DNA from: Westiellopsis prolifica IICB1
GTDB lineage: Bacteria; Cyanobacteriota; Cyanobacteriia; Cyanobacteriales; Nostocaceae
Assembly: GCF_004323185.1 (NCBI RefSeq)
Contig: NZ_NAPS01000001.1
Location: forward strand, 1,590,101-1,654,100
Direction of reading: 5' to 3'
Length of the DNA: 64,000 nt
Under the pieces are notes generated by a model, which saw nothing but the letters and a program-made list of their open reading frames with translations, was not told where the DNA came from and did not search any database. Numbering within the stretch: the stretch's first letter is position 1; each line of letters begins with the position of its first letter. Shown piece after piece: positions 8,140-17,117 of this stretch. The position numbers and the translations under genes are program-made.

Positions 8140-10065
8140 CTAATCAACCGTCACCCGGAAGCGGATGAAACCAGTCTGTCCGCCGGGAATGTTGGCGGGT
8201 CCAACAACTACTGCACCTTGATTGTTGCTACTACCACAAATATTGGCAAACTCTTGTAGTGGTGCTAGAGGTGATAAGACTTGTCCTTGGTTGCTAATTC
8301 CAATCACGGAAAGACTGTTAGAAACATAGCTGGTACCTGCTGGAATCAGATCGCAGAACCTTGCATTTTGTAGCTGCTGAGTACCATCAGCAAGAAAATA
8401 AACTGTATACTCAACTTGATCACCACTGCTTAAGGGTGGTTGGAGATTAATTTGACCAACAGGCGATCGCCCAGCTTGCTGTAATCTGTCATCATCATTA
8501 TTATTGGGGTCATTGATAAAAGTGTTGAAGCTGACACCACTGATGGGCTGATTGTTTCTCAAAGCATTGGTGATGCGCTTGACTATCCGCAGATTCGTTT
8601 CTCCAGATGCTCCCGCCTGACCTGGACGGAAACCAAAGTCTATGTTGAGATTTTCGGAGTTTGCGTCAGTGATACTAGCTGTTAAAGTCGTGTTGGTTGT
8701 GGCTGTGAAATCGCTTGGTTGTGTTACCTCTACAGTGTAATTACCTGGCTGCAAACCAGTAAACAAATAATTACCGTTGTTATCAGTACGAGTTGTACTC
8801 ACGACTTGACCAGTACTATTCCGTAGGGTTACAGTAACATTTGCTATTCCTGTATCACCATTATCAACACTGCCATTGCCATTTCGATCTGTGAAAACAA
8901 AGTCCCCAATCGCACCACCAGGCGGTCGGCGCAAGCCAAAATCAACAGTATCTAAAGACTGACCAGGATTCAGTGTCACGTCAACTTGCCTACCACCACC
9001 AGTTGTGACATCTGGTAAATTAAAAGGAGGAGTGACACTTACTCTGTAAGGGCCTGCTGGCAAATTGGTGAAAGAATAATTACCGCTAGCATTAGTATTT
9101 GTTGTCTGGGTAGTGTCGTCAGGAGTACCTAGTTGTCCGTCGGGACCTGGTAAAGTTAGGGTAAGGGGAATATTACCAACTCCTGGTTCACCTGGGTCTT
9201 GTTGACCGTTACCGTTAGTATCATTAAAGACAGTATCACCAATGGAACCTGGTGCTGAAGGCGCACAGATAGTTAGATCAGCAAGACCAATAGTTTCATC
9301 TTGTCCAGGTCGTTGATTTTCGACGTATGATAATGGTCCACTCTGGTAAACGATGCGAATTTGGGTGACAGGTTGGGCAAATGTCGCAAAAACATTACCT
9401 AAACTCTGATCATTAGGTGAATTTCCTGGTCCCACACGCGGATCGGCTCCCCGTGCCACATTAGCGCTAACTATTTGAGCAACCGCACCAGCTCCAATAT
9501 TAGTCAGGGTAACTGGTACACTTTGACCTTGATTGAATGCAGTAACTGTAACTTGATCCTGATAGGGAAGTTCGTCTTGGCGATCGCGATCCACGTCCAA
9601 TAATGTCAGGGGAACAGGGAAAGTTACTGGTTGGGCAAAAGTGATAGTAAGTGTTGCAGTACCTTCCCGATAGTTTACGGTTGAACTTTGTTGTGAAGCA
9701 TCTATTCCCCAGCGCAAATATGGACTATTAATGCCACCATAAGGGCCAGGGACAACCCCGTAGGGAACCGGGCCAATAACTTGAGGTGGTTGATCTCGGA
9801 TAAATCCCGCTGGACTTTCCGTCATCTGAAAATTAGTGCTGACGCCCCCAATGTTGAAAGTTTGATTAAAGTTTGCCGTTTGGAAGTTACTCGTTCCCCA
9901 GCTGAGAGTTTCTTGTGTAGTACCCGCTGGACAACTTGTCTGTTGTGCAACAGCTTTTTGATTGAAAATACTTCCTTGTAGAGGAATTTGGGGAATAGCC
10001 AATAGTGCTGCTAGCAGCGTACCCCCACAAGGATGAAAATTTAAATGTTTAAATAGAGCTTTCAT
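8140..10065 (-). CDS. Secreted SdrD_B-repeat surface protein
   Basis: A 641-residue exported protein. Residues 1-41 form a signal peptide ending A-V-A-Q-Q. Residues about 45-265 are a beta-rich region of unknown family. Two SdrD_B (Cna-B-like) domains follow, each opening with G-x-I-G-D and a D-x-N-G-N-G calcium-loop motif (about 270-375 and 385-480). The last 150 residues are a DUF11-like beta domain with a D-L-I-P-A-G-T-S-Y-V motif. Such modules make stalk-like adhesins. There is no LPXTG anchor, so attachment must be indirect. An AGGAA sits just before the ATG. It is the last gene of the surface-protein group running down from 17117, but 118 bp separate it from its upstream neighbour, so it may have its own promoter. 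Function in adhesion is inference. Confidence 0.85.
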   Translation of the reverse strand: MKALFKHLNFHPCGGTLLAALLAIPQIPLQGSIFNQKAVAQQTSCPAGTTQETLSWGTSNFQTANFNQTFNIGGVSTNFQMTESPAGFIRDQPPQVIGPVPYGVVPGPYGGINSPYLRWGIDASQQSSTVNYREGTATLTITFAQPVTFPVPLTLLDVDRDRQDELPYQDQVTVTAFNQGQSVPVTLTNIGAGAVAQIVSANVARGADPRVGPGNSPNDQSLGNVFATFAQPVTQIRIVYQSGPLSYVENQRPGQDETIGLADLTICAPSAPGSIGDTVFNDTNGNGQQDPGEPGVGNIPLTLTLPGPDGQLGTPDDTTQTTNTNASGNYSFTNLPAGPYRVSVTPPFNLPDVTTGGGRQVDVTLNPGQSLDTVDFGLRRPPGGAIGDFVFTDRNGNGSVDNGDTGIANVTVTLRNSTGQVVSTTRTDNNGNYLFTGLQPGNYTVEVTQPSDFTATTNTTLTASITDANSENLNIDFGFRPGQAGASGETNLRIVKRITNALRNNQPISGVSFNTFINDPNNNDDDRLQQAGRSPVGQINLQPPLSSGDQVEYTVYFLADGTQQLQNARFCDLIPAGTSYVSNSLSVIGISNQGQVLSPLAPLQEFANICGSSNNQGAVVVGPANIPGGQTGFIRFRVTVD

Positions 10066-10083
10066 TTTCTAGTTCCTAAATAT

Positions 10084-10183
10084 TTCATTTGAAAATAGGG
10101 ATCGGGGAAAGGGGATCGGGAATTAAGGATTGGTTATTCTCCCCACACTCCCCACACTCCCCACACTCTCTTATCCCCGATCC
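10084..10183. repeat. Short repeats between surface-protein genes
   Basis: GGGATCGGGG-type and CTCCCCACA-type (CCCCACACT, three units at 10140-10168) short repeats fill the gap between the SdrD_B gene and the OmpA-type gene, ending in another CCCCGATCCC. Confidence 0.5.
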
Positions 10184-12376
10184 CTACCTCGGAGCTTCTA
10201 TTTGCAAGTCTTGTTCTTGTGGTTCTACGATGAGTTCGATACCTCGCACGTCTTTGTAGATGATTTCTGTACGGCGATCGCGTGCGTAATCAACACGTGT
10301 ACTACCTTGGGTTTTCCGTTGGGTTTCACCGAAGGAACGAATGGTCATCCGTTCGGGACTAATACCTTTACGCAGCAGGTAATTTCTTACAGATAAGGCC
10401 CGACGTCTACCCAGTGCCAAGTTATACGCATTGCTGGCACGAGGATCGGTGTGACCTTCTAACTCGACCACAATGAAAGGATATTTTTGCAATACTGCTA
10501 CTACCCGATCCAAAACAGCAGCACTTTCAGCACTAATAAAGGATTTATCTAAGGCAAAGTGGACATTATTTGGTGCTTGGATGCGGATGATTTCTGGGGG
10601 TTCTGGTGGTGGCGGTGGTGCTGGTGGTTCTGGTGGTGGTGGCGGTACTGGTCGAGAAGTACACTGTGGAGGCTGGGTTGGTTGAGAACTAGGCTTTAAA
10701 TTCGGTTTTGTGCCATCAGTGCCAATAATTGCTGCCAGAGCTGGTTCCGATGTCCCATATTCCGGATCAGTGGCGATCGCACTGACTACATCTCCGGTTT
10801 GCAAGTTCTCGACTGTGGTGCTAAACTTACCACTCTGATCTACAGGTACGGTTGCTAATACTTCACTTAATGCGCCGTAACCCCGTTGATAATCACCTAA
10901 GCGGTAAATTGTCACTTGCGAACCGCGATCGGCTTTACCTTGTAAAGTGACGCTGTTACTTGTCGGCAAAAATGCCCTTTGTTTAAACTCTGGAGCATTA
11001 ATCGCTCCATTCCCAGTTTCCAGGCGACGATTAGGGGAATCCCGGCGCGGATTGGGGCCATCTCCGATTTGAAAGTCGCTGACATCCAAATTTTGCTGAG
11101 TATTCAGGTCAATGCTCAAACCTTCTAACGTCGCAAATTTATTATTTTGAATAATATTCTTCACGCCTGGTTTTCTTTGACTAACATCATTCCTGGGAAA
11201 AGCCGACACCACGACCCCCGGCCCGGTTTGATAGTCAATTTCATTACCAACTACCTGGTGATTACTACCCATGAGGTAAACTGCTGCTCGGCGCAAGCGT
11301 CTACCGTTGTAAGTGATTTTGTTATTCTGGATTGCTACACTACCTTGAGGTTTGAATAAATACACACCAGCCCCATCATTACCACAAATCAAATTGCCTA
11401 AAATTTGCGACTGGTTGACCAAACCTTCAAATCTCAAAGCATCGGGCATCCCTGCAATACCGTTAGCAACGAGAATATTTTCTTGTACTACCGTATTTTC
11501 ACCACGTACAGATGTAATTACAGCACTGCCATCATGATAATAAATCCGGTTACGCCGGATTGTTGCTCCTTGGGAGTTAAAAACATAAACCCCAAATGCT
11601 GAGGTTTGTTCTGGCATTTGTTCATTAGTTGTTAATCCCAGCCAGTTGTTTTCAATCACAACATTTTTGGGTGGCACATCGGAGGCGCGGAAGGGAAAAC
11701 TACTGTTGGGTGGTTTTTGACGACTGATATCTGGAGGTGGGAAAGGGTGAGCTATGACAATATCCCCCGGTGGTGTAGTGAGAGTTACTGGCTTGGGATC
11801 AGTGTCAAAAGCGATATTTCCCAAAATCTGTTTTATCGGTTTACCCGTAAAACCGTAAATACTCAAGCCACGAATTGTTACACCATCAGCAACCACAGTC
11901 AATCCGCGCAAAATCTCTTTATTAGCTGCGGGGGTGATTGCTACTACTGGTACAGGAATGGCAATTTCCGCGGTTGCTGAACCTTTTGGATCGTATCCTG
12001 GTTGAGTTGAGCCATCGATAACTAATCCGGGAGTAGCTAAATCTGGTAGTTGGGTTTGTAACTCAATGGTAGTTGTACCAGCAGGTAAATTAAACTCAAT
12101 TCGAGAAGCACCAGTTGTGGTTGGTGTCACCTGTGCTTTCTCAGCTGCACTGAGTTGTGCTGTTGGTAGCGTACCATTAACGATCGCGATCGCTTCTCGC
12201 AAAGTTACGGCATTATCAGGGGTAGGACTCCCGTCTTGATTGCTATTTACCACCACTCGCACACCGGGAGTGGGGGTTTGAGCGAAAGCAATTTCTGGAG
12301 GTAAAAGGTACACAGTTAAAGGTAAAAGGTAAATTATTCCTTTTGCCTTCTTTTTTTTTAATTTCAATTTGGACAT
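10184..12376 (-). CDS. Exported beta-helix protein with C-terminal OmpA peptidoglycan-binding domain
   Basis: A 730-residue envelope protein. Residues about 12-33 are a hydrophobic signal segment ending I-A-F-A-Q. Residues about 35-440 contain repeated short beta strands with N-x-I and G-N-x-I steps, typical of right-handed parallel beta-helix (pectate-lyase-like) folds. Residues about 440-540 form an Ig-like/carboxypeptidase-regulatory module. A Pro-rich linker (about 560-600, runs of P-P-P-E-P-P) leads to the OmpA domain, with V-E-L-E-G-H-T-D and L-G-R-R-R-A-L-S-V-R-N-Y-L motifs near 640-680 that bind diaminopimelate in peptidoglycan. AGGAGTGA precedes the ATG. It probably tethers a surface structure to the wall; the partners are likely the other proteins of this group. 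Confidence 0.87.
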   Translation of the reverse strand: MSKLKLKKKKAKGIIYLLPLTVYLLPPEIAFAQTPTPGVRVVVNSNQDGSPTPDNAVTLREAIAIVNGTLPTAQLSAAEKAQVTPTTTGASRIEFNLPAGTTTIELQTQLPDLATPGLVIDGSTQPGYDPKGSATAEIAIPVPVVAITPAANKEILRGLTVVADGVTIRGLSIYGFTGKPIKQILGNIAFDTDPKPVTLTTPPGDIVIAHPFPPPDISRQKPPNSSFPFRASDVPPKNVVIENNWLGLTTNEQMPEQTSAFGVYVFNSQGATIRRNRIYYHDGSAVITSVRGENTVVQENILVANGIAGMPDALRFEGLVNQSQILGNLICGNDGAGVYLFKPQGSVAIQNNKITYNGRRLRRAAVYLMGSNHQVVGNEIDYQTGPGVVVSAFPRNDVSQRKPGVKNIIQNNKFATLEGLSIDLNTQQNLDVSDFQIGDGPNPRRDSPNRRLETGNGAINAPEFKQRAFLPTSNSVTLQGKADRGSQVTIYRLGDYQRGYGALSEVLATVPVDQSGKFSTTVENLQTGDVVSAIATDPEYGTSEPALAAIIGTDGTKPNLKPSSQPTQPPQCTSRPVPPPPPEPPAPPPPPEPPEIIRIQAPNNVHFALDKSFISAESAAVLDRVVAVLQKYPFIVVELEGHTDPRASNAYNLALGRRRALSVRNYLLRKGISPERMTIRSFGETQRKTQGSTRVDYARDRRTEIIYKDVRGIELIVEPQEQDLQIEAPR

Positions 12377-12428
12377 TACTCACTCCTATGGCACCACGTT
12401 TGAAAACAATGAAGTATGAATTATGAAC

Positions 12429-12518
12429 AGGATTTACGCAAAAATTGCCACAAAGTTTAATTTATTGAACCGCCAAGACGCCAAGACGCCAAGGATTTTT
12501 TGAGTGTGCGTAAGTCCT
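12429..12518. mobile_element. MITE-like element, AGGA(C/T)TTACGCA termini
   Basis: AGGATTTACGCA (12429-12440) and TGCGTAAGTCCT (12507-12518) are inverted repeats with one mismatch, 90 bp end to end, in the gap between two surface-protein genes. The interior holds a GCCAAGAC 8-mer repeat. The same termini occur at 25470-25563. No coding sequence lies inside. Confidence 0.65.
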
Positions 12519-12537
12519 AATGAAGAATGCCAAAATA

Positions 12538-15500
12538 TCATCCTTCTTTCTGGCCTCTAATTTCTGCTTTCAGCTTTTGTTTAAGGGCCTGTGTCTGTTT
12601 CAAACGCTGAATCAATTTACTTTGGGATGTCTGTTTTCCTGGTTCTGTTTGCGCCGTTGGGATTTCTGACTCTTGTTCTTGCTTGGGTACTGGTTTTTGT
12701 AAACCAAAGCCGCCTAAAAGTTCGTTTAATTTCAGGCTGATATTCACATAGAAACCACCTTCGGAACGATAACCGGTAAAGTCGCGGTCATCCACACTAC
12801 CAAAGCTGTAACCGAGGCCCAAACGCAAATCAGGAGTGACGTAATATCCAGTTTCCACTGCAAAACCGAATTCGTCGTAGTCAGTGCCGCTATTAGAGTT
12901 TTGTCCAATCCATCGTCCTTCAACAGCTAAGTCGTTGCGATAACCCAGTCGAAAAGCTGCTCGCAACTGTGCCAAGTTTGTACTACCGTCATATCTTTCG
13001 TCGTCGAAGTAGGTGACGCCATTACGCAAAGCATATTTACCGTAGAATTCCCAGCGCCAATTGGGGGCATAAATACCCTCTGCGGAAAAGATATGACCTG
13101 TGGCTGTACTACCTGTAAGTTGAGTTTCGGGAATCGAATCAAAGTTTTGCCGCCATTCGTATTTCAGTAGCCCGTTGAATTTGTCGTTGGTGGGGTCGCG
13201 GTATGCCAAACCGATTTTGAGATTTGCTGTGTCTCCCAGTTCTTGGAATCTGATCCCGTTTGTATCGATACTGTTGACGGTGCTAGGAAGGTAGACGTTA
13301 GCTTCTCCTGCTTGTTGGAAGCGGACTAAGGCTGTTAAAGCTGGAGAGATTTTTCCGGCGGCGGCGGCAGAAATTACTAGGTTATTACTTTGATCACCAT
13401 CACGATATTCAAAATCGGCGCGGGCTTTAAAATCAGGATTATCGGTGTATTCAAATCCCAAGCTGTAGACGGAACCAGAAAACAGTCCTAAAGTCGAAGC
13501 AGTTTGACCAACTGCGTAGTATTGCGGATATCTATCTCCGGCTGCTGTACCATTAAAGATATTTTTGAACACGTATTGATAACCCAGGTTGACTTTTAAT
13601 CCGGGTGCAACTTTCAAACCCTGAGCCACGCCGAGAGCGCCTTGTCCCTGCAAGCCACCAAAGCCAGAGAGTACAGAATAACGACCCAGTAGGGAAGTAT
13701 CATCTGATAATTTTTGATCGACAATTGTGTCTAAGGTGGTGAGGGAATTCCCTGGCAGTAATTCGCTGTCATCATAAAATTGGTGTGCTAGTCGGAATGT
13801 CACTCCCTCAGCAGCTTTCCAGTCTAAACCTAAAGTAGTCCGGTTGGGATACAAGGGGTCAGAGTCACCCAAATTTAGTTCGTTTTGGGCTTGGAAAGTC
13901 AAGGTATCTGTCAATGGGAACTTCAAACGGGAGACAATTTGACTCGCATCACCATCTAAGTCATCACCAATACGATCATCACGGGAACGGTTGACGTATT
14001 CCAAGCTGAGATCACTATTACCGAGCTTTTGCAAAATTCCTGCCCGGAAGGTTCTCAGTTCGTTACTGACTCGTTCACCAGGACGGTTTTGTGGCTGTGG
14101 GTCGAATAAATCAAAGAAGTTAGTAATGGAGGTGGGTGTAGTACCATAGTTTTCTTCGACGTCGTAGGCAACTCTAAAGCTAGTCAGGTCACTCAGTTTG
14201 GTGAGTAAAGATGCTCCGTAGCGGGTTTGTCCGGGTGCAAAGCTAAAGGTTGCGTTGTTGGAGAAGTTCGGCTCGACGGCACGATAGTAAGCTTGACCGA
14301 AAAGATTTTGTGTGATATTTCCAAAAGCTTCTAAGCGGTAAGCGTTTCCACTGGCTTCTTCCCCTGTAATCAGATTGTTATTGGAGTGGGCAAATTCCCC
14401 GACTATCTTGCCTGCATTTCCTAAAGAGATTAAGAAATCTCCACCGAATAGTTCAAAATCTTGGTCGCCTTGGTCTTCCCGCAGATAACTAACAGCGCCG
14501 AAGGTTTTATTGGTGAAATCGTTGGAGAAGTTATATTGCAAGCGTCCCCCCAGGAGGTTGGAGTCTTCGCCGCCTTCATTCTGGTAAGTAACGACAATAC
14601 GTCTAACTAAAGTTGAACCAAAGGGGTTGAGTTCTGTGGCAAAAACCGGACGATTAAACCGCACTGTGCCGCGATCATAATCAATCTCGTAGTCGGCACC
14701 ACGCACCATTTGTTTGCGTTCTACCACCGTACCAGGGCGGTTAATTTCCTCTGCTTCGAGATAAACAATTTCACTGCCAGGAACTAATAGACGTTTGGAA
14801 AGGAAGTAGTAACCACCAGTACCATCAGGAACGATGGTATCCCGTTGGAAACCTTCTATATTGTTGGCGTATAAGCCTGTGATTTGCAGGTTGCCCAGGT
14901 TGTAGTTGGCTTTGAAACCGTGGAGTTGGCGGGAGGTAGCTGTATACAGTTGGGAGGCGCGAGCAAATTCATTGGTGGTGTAGTCGCCCCACATGAAGTA
15001 ATCTGGTTCTGCTCCCACAATCGACGGAGTACGTTCTAAGCGAGCGTAGAAACTATCAATCGAAGGGGTGGTGGGGGTAGCGGTGGAACTATCGCCGTAA
15101 ACTGGATAGGGTTGTTCGCAGAACTGGACACCACCAAACAGGCGATTGTTACCCTCACAGTCTTGATTGATGGCGCGATCGCTATTGAATGCTCCTGTAA
15201 ATAACCAATCTCCGATTTTTCCTGTAGCAAAGGCAGCTCCATAAAAATCTACGGTTGTGCCTTTGTCTATCTCGTCAGGATTGAGAAATTCTTGGAAGCT
15301 TCCCCAATAATTAGTTCCTCCTGGTCCAATCCGCAAATTCAGTACCCCTGTTACTAGGGAAGGTCGCAGATAGGTACTGAATTCTATTTGGGTGTAGGCT
15401 TCTATGGGTACTTGGGCAAATTCCTCTAGCCAGGAATTATCTGTCTGTTGGGGAAAGGTGGGATTTTTGATATCACCCAATTCTCTGGGAACATTGAGCG

Positions 15501-16182
15501 ATGGTTTTTTGATTTTATCGATCGCGGCTCGAATCCGGACTTGTTGGGGTTTGATGTCTGATTGTAAGGTGGCGATGAATTCTCCATCAATCACACGCAC
15601 CTGAAACCCGCCCTGGTCTTTGTCTTGGTCGGCGCCAACGAATTTACCGGCACTGGTGGTGAGGGTTGCGATCGCATCTTTGCGAATAATCTCACCTTTT
15701 TCATCAATAATTCTTCCTTGCAGTTTAATTGTGGAACGTCCATCGGCTTGCACACGCGGATCGCCGATAGGTGTGATTTCCAGCGTGATTTTTGATTTAC
15801 CTGGAATCGTAGCAGGGGTAGTTATTGGTGAATTCTCTATTGATGGTGTTGTCTCTGGTGTTGGCGAAGTGGGTTGTTGTTGGATTGGCGAGTTAGGGTT
15901 TTGTTGAAATTCAATTGTCGGATCTTGTTGAAATACCGAGTTAGGATCACCGGAAGATGGGGAATTCTGGGCAATCAGGACAGGGGAAGACGCGGAGATT
16001 TGTTTCACCTTGTTTCCTTGTCCCCTTGTCCCCGTGTCACCGTGTCCCCGTGTCACCGTGTCCCCCTGTTTTCCAGAGACCACACTGGCAAAAACTGCGT
16101 TGGGAGAAACAAATAGTAAGGAAAGACCAAAAAGGTAAAAGAAAGAATTTTGATTTTGGTAAAGCTTTTTGATTTTTTTCAT
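12538..16182 (-). CDS. Large outer-membrane beta-barrel protein with N-terminal Ig-like domain
   Basis: A 1214-residue protein with a signal peptide (about 12-33). After a low-complexity Gln/Pro/Thr linker (about 70-125), residues about 130-225 form a bacterial Ig-like (Big_1/invasin type) domain with a T-L-T-T-S-A-G-K-F motif. From about residue 265 onward the sequence alternates polar and aromatic strands, with many G-x-x-Y and N-L-x-x-x-G-L-x-Y steps. This looks like a many-stranded outer-membrane barrel, reminiscent of but not clearly a TonB-dependent receptor. The C-terminal tail after about 1165 is Lys/Gln-rich rather than ending in an aromatic, which is unusual for a barrel. Residues 38-60 are encoded by a tandem nucleotide repeat. 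The start overlaps the stop of the upstream gene by 4 bp (ATGA), so the two are co-translated. Confidence 0.85.
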   Translation of the reverse strand: MKKIKKLYQNQNSFFYLFGLSLLFVSPNAVFASVVSGKQGDTVTRGHGDTGTRGQGNKVKQISASSPVLIAQNSPSSGDPNSVFQQDPTIEFQQNPNSPIQQQPTSPTPETTPSIENSPITTPATIPGKSKITLEITPIGDPRVQADGRSTIKLQGRIIDEKGEIIRKDAIATLTTSAGKFVGADQDKDQGGFQVRVIDGEFIATLQSDIKPQQVRIRAAIDKIKKPSLNVPRELGDIKNPTFPQQTDNSWLEEFAQVPIEAYTQIEFSTYLRPSLVTGVLNLRIGPGGTNYWGSFQEFLNPDEIDKGTTVDFYGAAFATGKIGDWLFTGAFNSDRAINQDCEGNNRLFGGVQFCEQPYPVYGDSSTATPTTPSIDSFYARLERTPSIVGAEPDYFMWGDYTTNEFARASQLYTATSRQLHGFKANYNLGNLQITGLYANNIEGFQRDTIVPDGTGGYYFLSKRLLVPGSEIVYLEAEEINRPGTVVERKQMVRGADYEIDYDRGTVRFNRPVFATELNPFGSTLVRRIVVTYQNEGGEDSNLLGGRLQYNFSNDFTNKTFGAVSYLREDQGDQDFELFGGDFLISLGNAGKIVGEFAHSNNNLITGEEASGNAYRLEAFGNITQNLFGQAYYRAVEPNFSNNATFSFAPGQTRYGASLLTKLSDLTSFRVAYDVEENYGTTPTSITNFFDLFDPQPQNRPGERVSNELRTFRAGILQKLGNSDLSLEYVNRSRDDRIGDDLDGDASQIVSRLKFPLTDTLTFQAQNELNLGDSDPLYPNRTTLGLDWKAAEGVTFRLAHQFYDDSELLPGNSLTTLDTIVDQKLSDDTSLLGRYSVLSGFGGLQGQGALGVAQGLKVAPGLKVNLGYQYVFKNIFNGTAAGDRYPQYYAVGQTASTLGLFSGSVYSLGFEYTDNPDFKARADFEYRDGDQSNNLVISAAAAGKISPALTALVRFQQAGEANVYLPSTVNSIDTNGIRFQELGDTANLKIGLAYRDPTNDKFNGLLKYEWRQNFDSIPETQLTGSTATGHIFSAEGIYAPNWRWEFYGKYALRNGVTYFDDERYDGSTNLAQLRAAFRLGYRNDLAVEGRWIGQNSNSGTDYDEFGFAVETGYYVTPDLRLGLGYSFGSVDDRDFTGYRSEGGFYVNISLKLNELLGGFGLQKPVPKQEQESEIPTAQTEPGKQTSQSKLIQRLKQTQALKQKLKAEIRGQKEG
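16003..16071. repeat. Tandem GTGTCACCGTGTCCCC repeat inside coding sequence
   Basis: Repeats of CCGTGTCACCGTGTCCC lie inside the barrel gene, directly after the signal peptide, and encode a linker rich in G-D-T-x-T-R-G. Related CTTGTCC-type repeats are otherwise intergenic in this window (6118-6160). Confidence 0.75.
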
Positions 16183-17117
16183 CGTTTCCCCCCTGAGAAC
16201 GCAGGCGTAACCCCAAAATTGACTCTTGCCATGCCACTGGGTGCTAATTTGACCAAGCGAGATTGGCTGTTGCTTTCGATAAAGTATTTATTCGGTGCCA
16301 GTGCATAGCCAGGTAAGCTTGTCAAATCTAGGGCTGCTGTCCGATAACCTGCAACGACATTGGCTAAGGAGAATAAACCATTCGCATCGGTAATGATCCG
16401 GTTGCCATCATCTAGATAAATCACAGCATTCGGTATACCTGGCTCGTTCGGCTGCTGTTCACCGTCAAAGTTTTTATCAACAAATACACGTCCAATTAAG
16501 GTGCCACAATCAGACAAAATACCTGGTCGAATTCGTAAGACATAGCTGGCTTGGTTACTGGTAAGATTACCTGCTCTAGCTTGGGCTGTGTTTCTACCAT
16601 CGCCCCGAATTGCATCTGGTGTCACCTCAGCAGCATAGTTGACTATCAAGCTTTGATTGGGTTGGAGTCCTTCATTGGAGGTGATGGTTACTGTCCGACT
16701 CGAACCGGTGGTTGCACTCAAGTTTACAGGTCTATTTCCTATCGAACCTTTGAGCGACTTGGAAATAAAGCGCATTCCCAAGGGTAATCTATCTGTAATT
16801 GATATCTGGTTGGTTGGGGAGTTACCAGTATTGCGAATCGTCAGAGTATAGATGACTGTATCACCCGGTTCGGCAGCTGCTCTGTCTGCTGTTTTGATGA
16901 TTTGTAGTGCTGCTTGACTAGCACTCAAAGTCACCTCATTGGAGTTAACTACCCTTCCTGTCGGACTGTCAGGAAGATTATCTGCACTCCCACGAGCAGT
17001 ATTTGTGATCACGCTTGTTTGAGAAAAAGCTGATGAAATCCCGAAAGTAAAAATACTAAAAATGTAAAAAGGACAAAAGAGGCTCCAATGCCTCAACCAT
17101 GAAATTTTAGAAGTCAT
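16179..17117 (-). CDS. Exported DUF11/SdrD_B-like protein
   Basis: A 312-residue exported protein and the first gene of the surface-protein group. A signal peptide (about 13-33, ending A-F-S-Q) is followed by a DUF11 domain (about 72-165). Its motifs are P-G-D-T-V-I-Y-T-L-T-I-R-N-T-G-N and I-T-D-R-L-P-L-G-M-R-F. The second half (about 205-305) is an SdrD_B/Cna-B-type domain with G-R-V-F-V-D-K-N-F-D-G-E-Q and T-D-A-N-G-L-F-S. DUF11 domains are extracellular beta sandwiches found in envelope and S-layer-like proteins. The stop overlaps the barrel gene start by 4 bp, so the two proteins are probably made in step and may work together. Confidence 0.86.
   Translation of the reverse strand: MTSKISWLRHWSLFCPFYIFSIFTFGISSAFSQTSVITNTARGSADNLPDSPTGRVVNSNEVTLSASQAALQIIKTADRAAAEPGDTVIYTLTIRNTGNSPTNQISITDRLPLGMRFISKSLKGSIGNRPVNLSATTGSSRTVTITSNEGLQPNQSLIVNYAAEVTPDAIRGDGRNTAQARAGNLTSNQASYVLRIRPGILSDCGTLIGRVFVDKNFDGEQQPNEPGIPNAVIYLDDGNRIITDANGLFSLANVVAGYRTAALDLTSLPGYALAPNKYFIESNSQSRLVKLAPSGMARVNFGVTPAFSGGKR

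Noticed and set aside
9781-9981. Plus-strand open frames inside the surface-protein genes (for example 9781-9981, 10130-10396, 15620-15907)
   Set aside because: They are antisense to well-supported genes, have no motifs and arise from codon bias and repeats.
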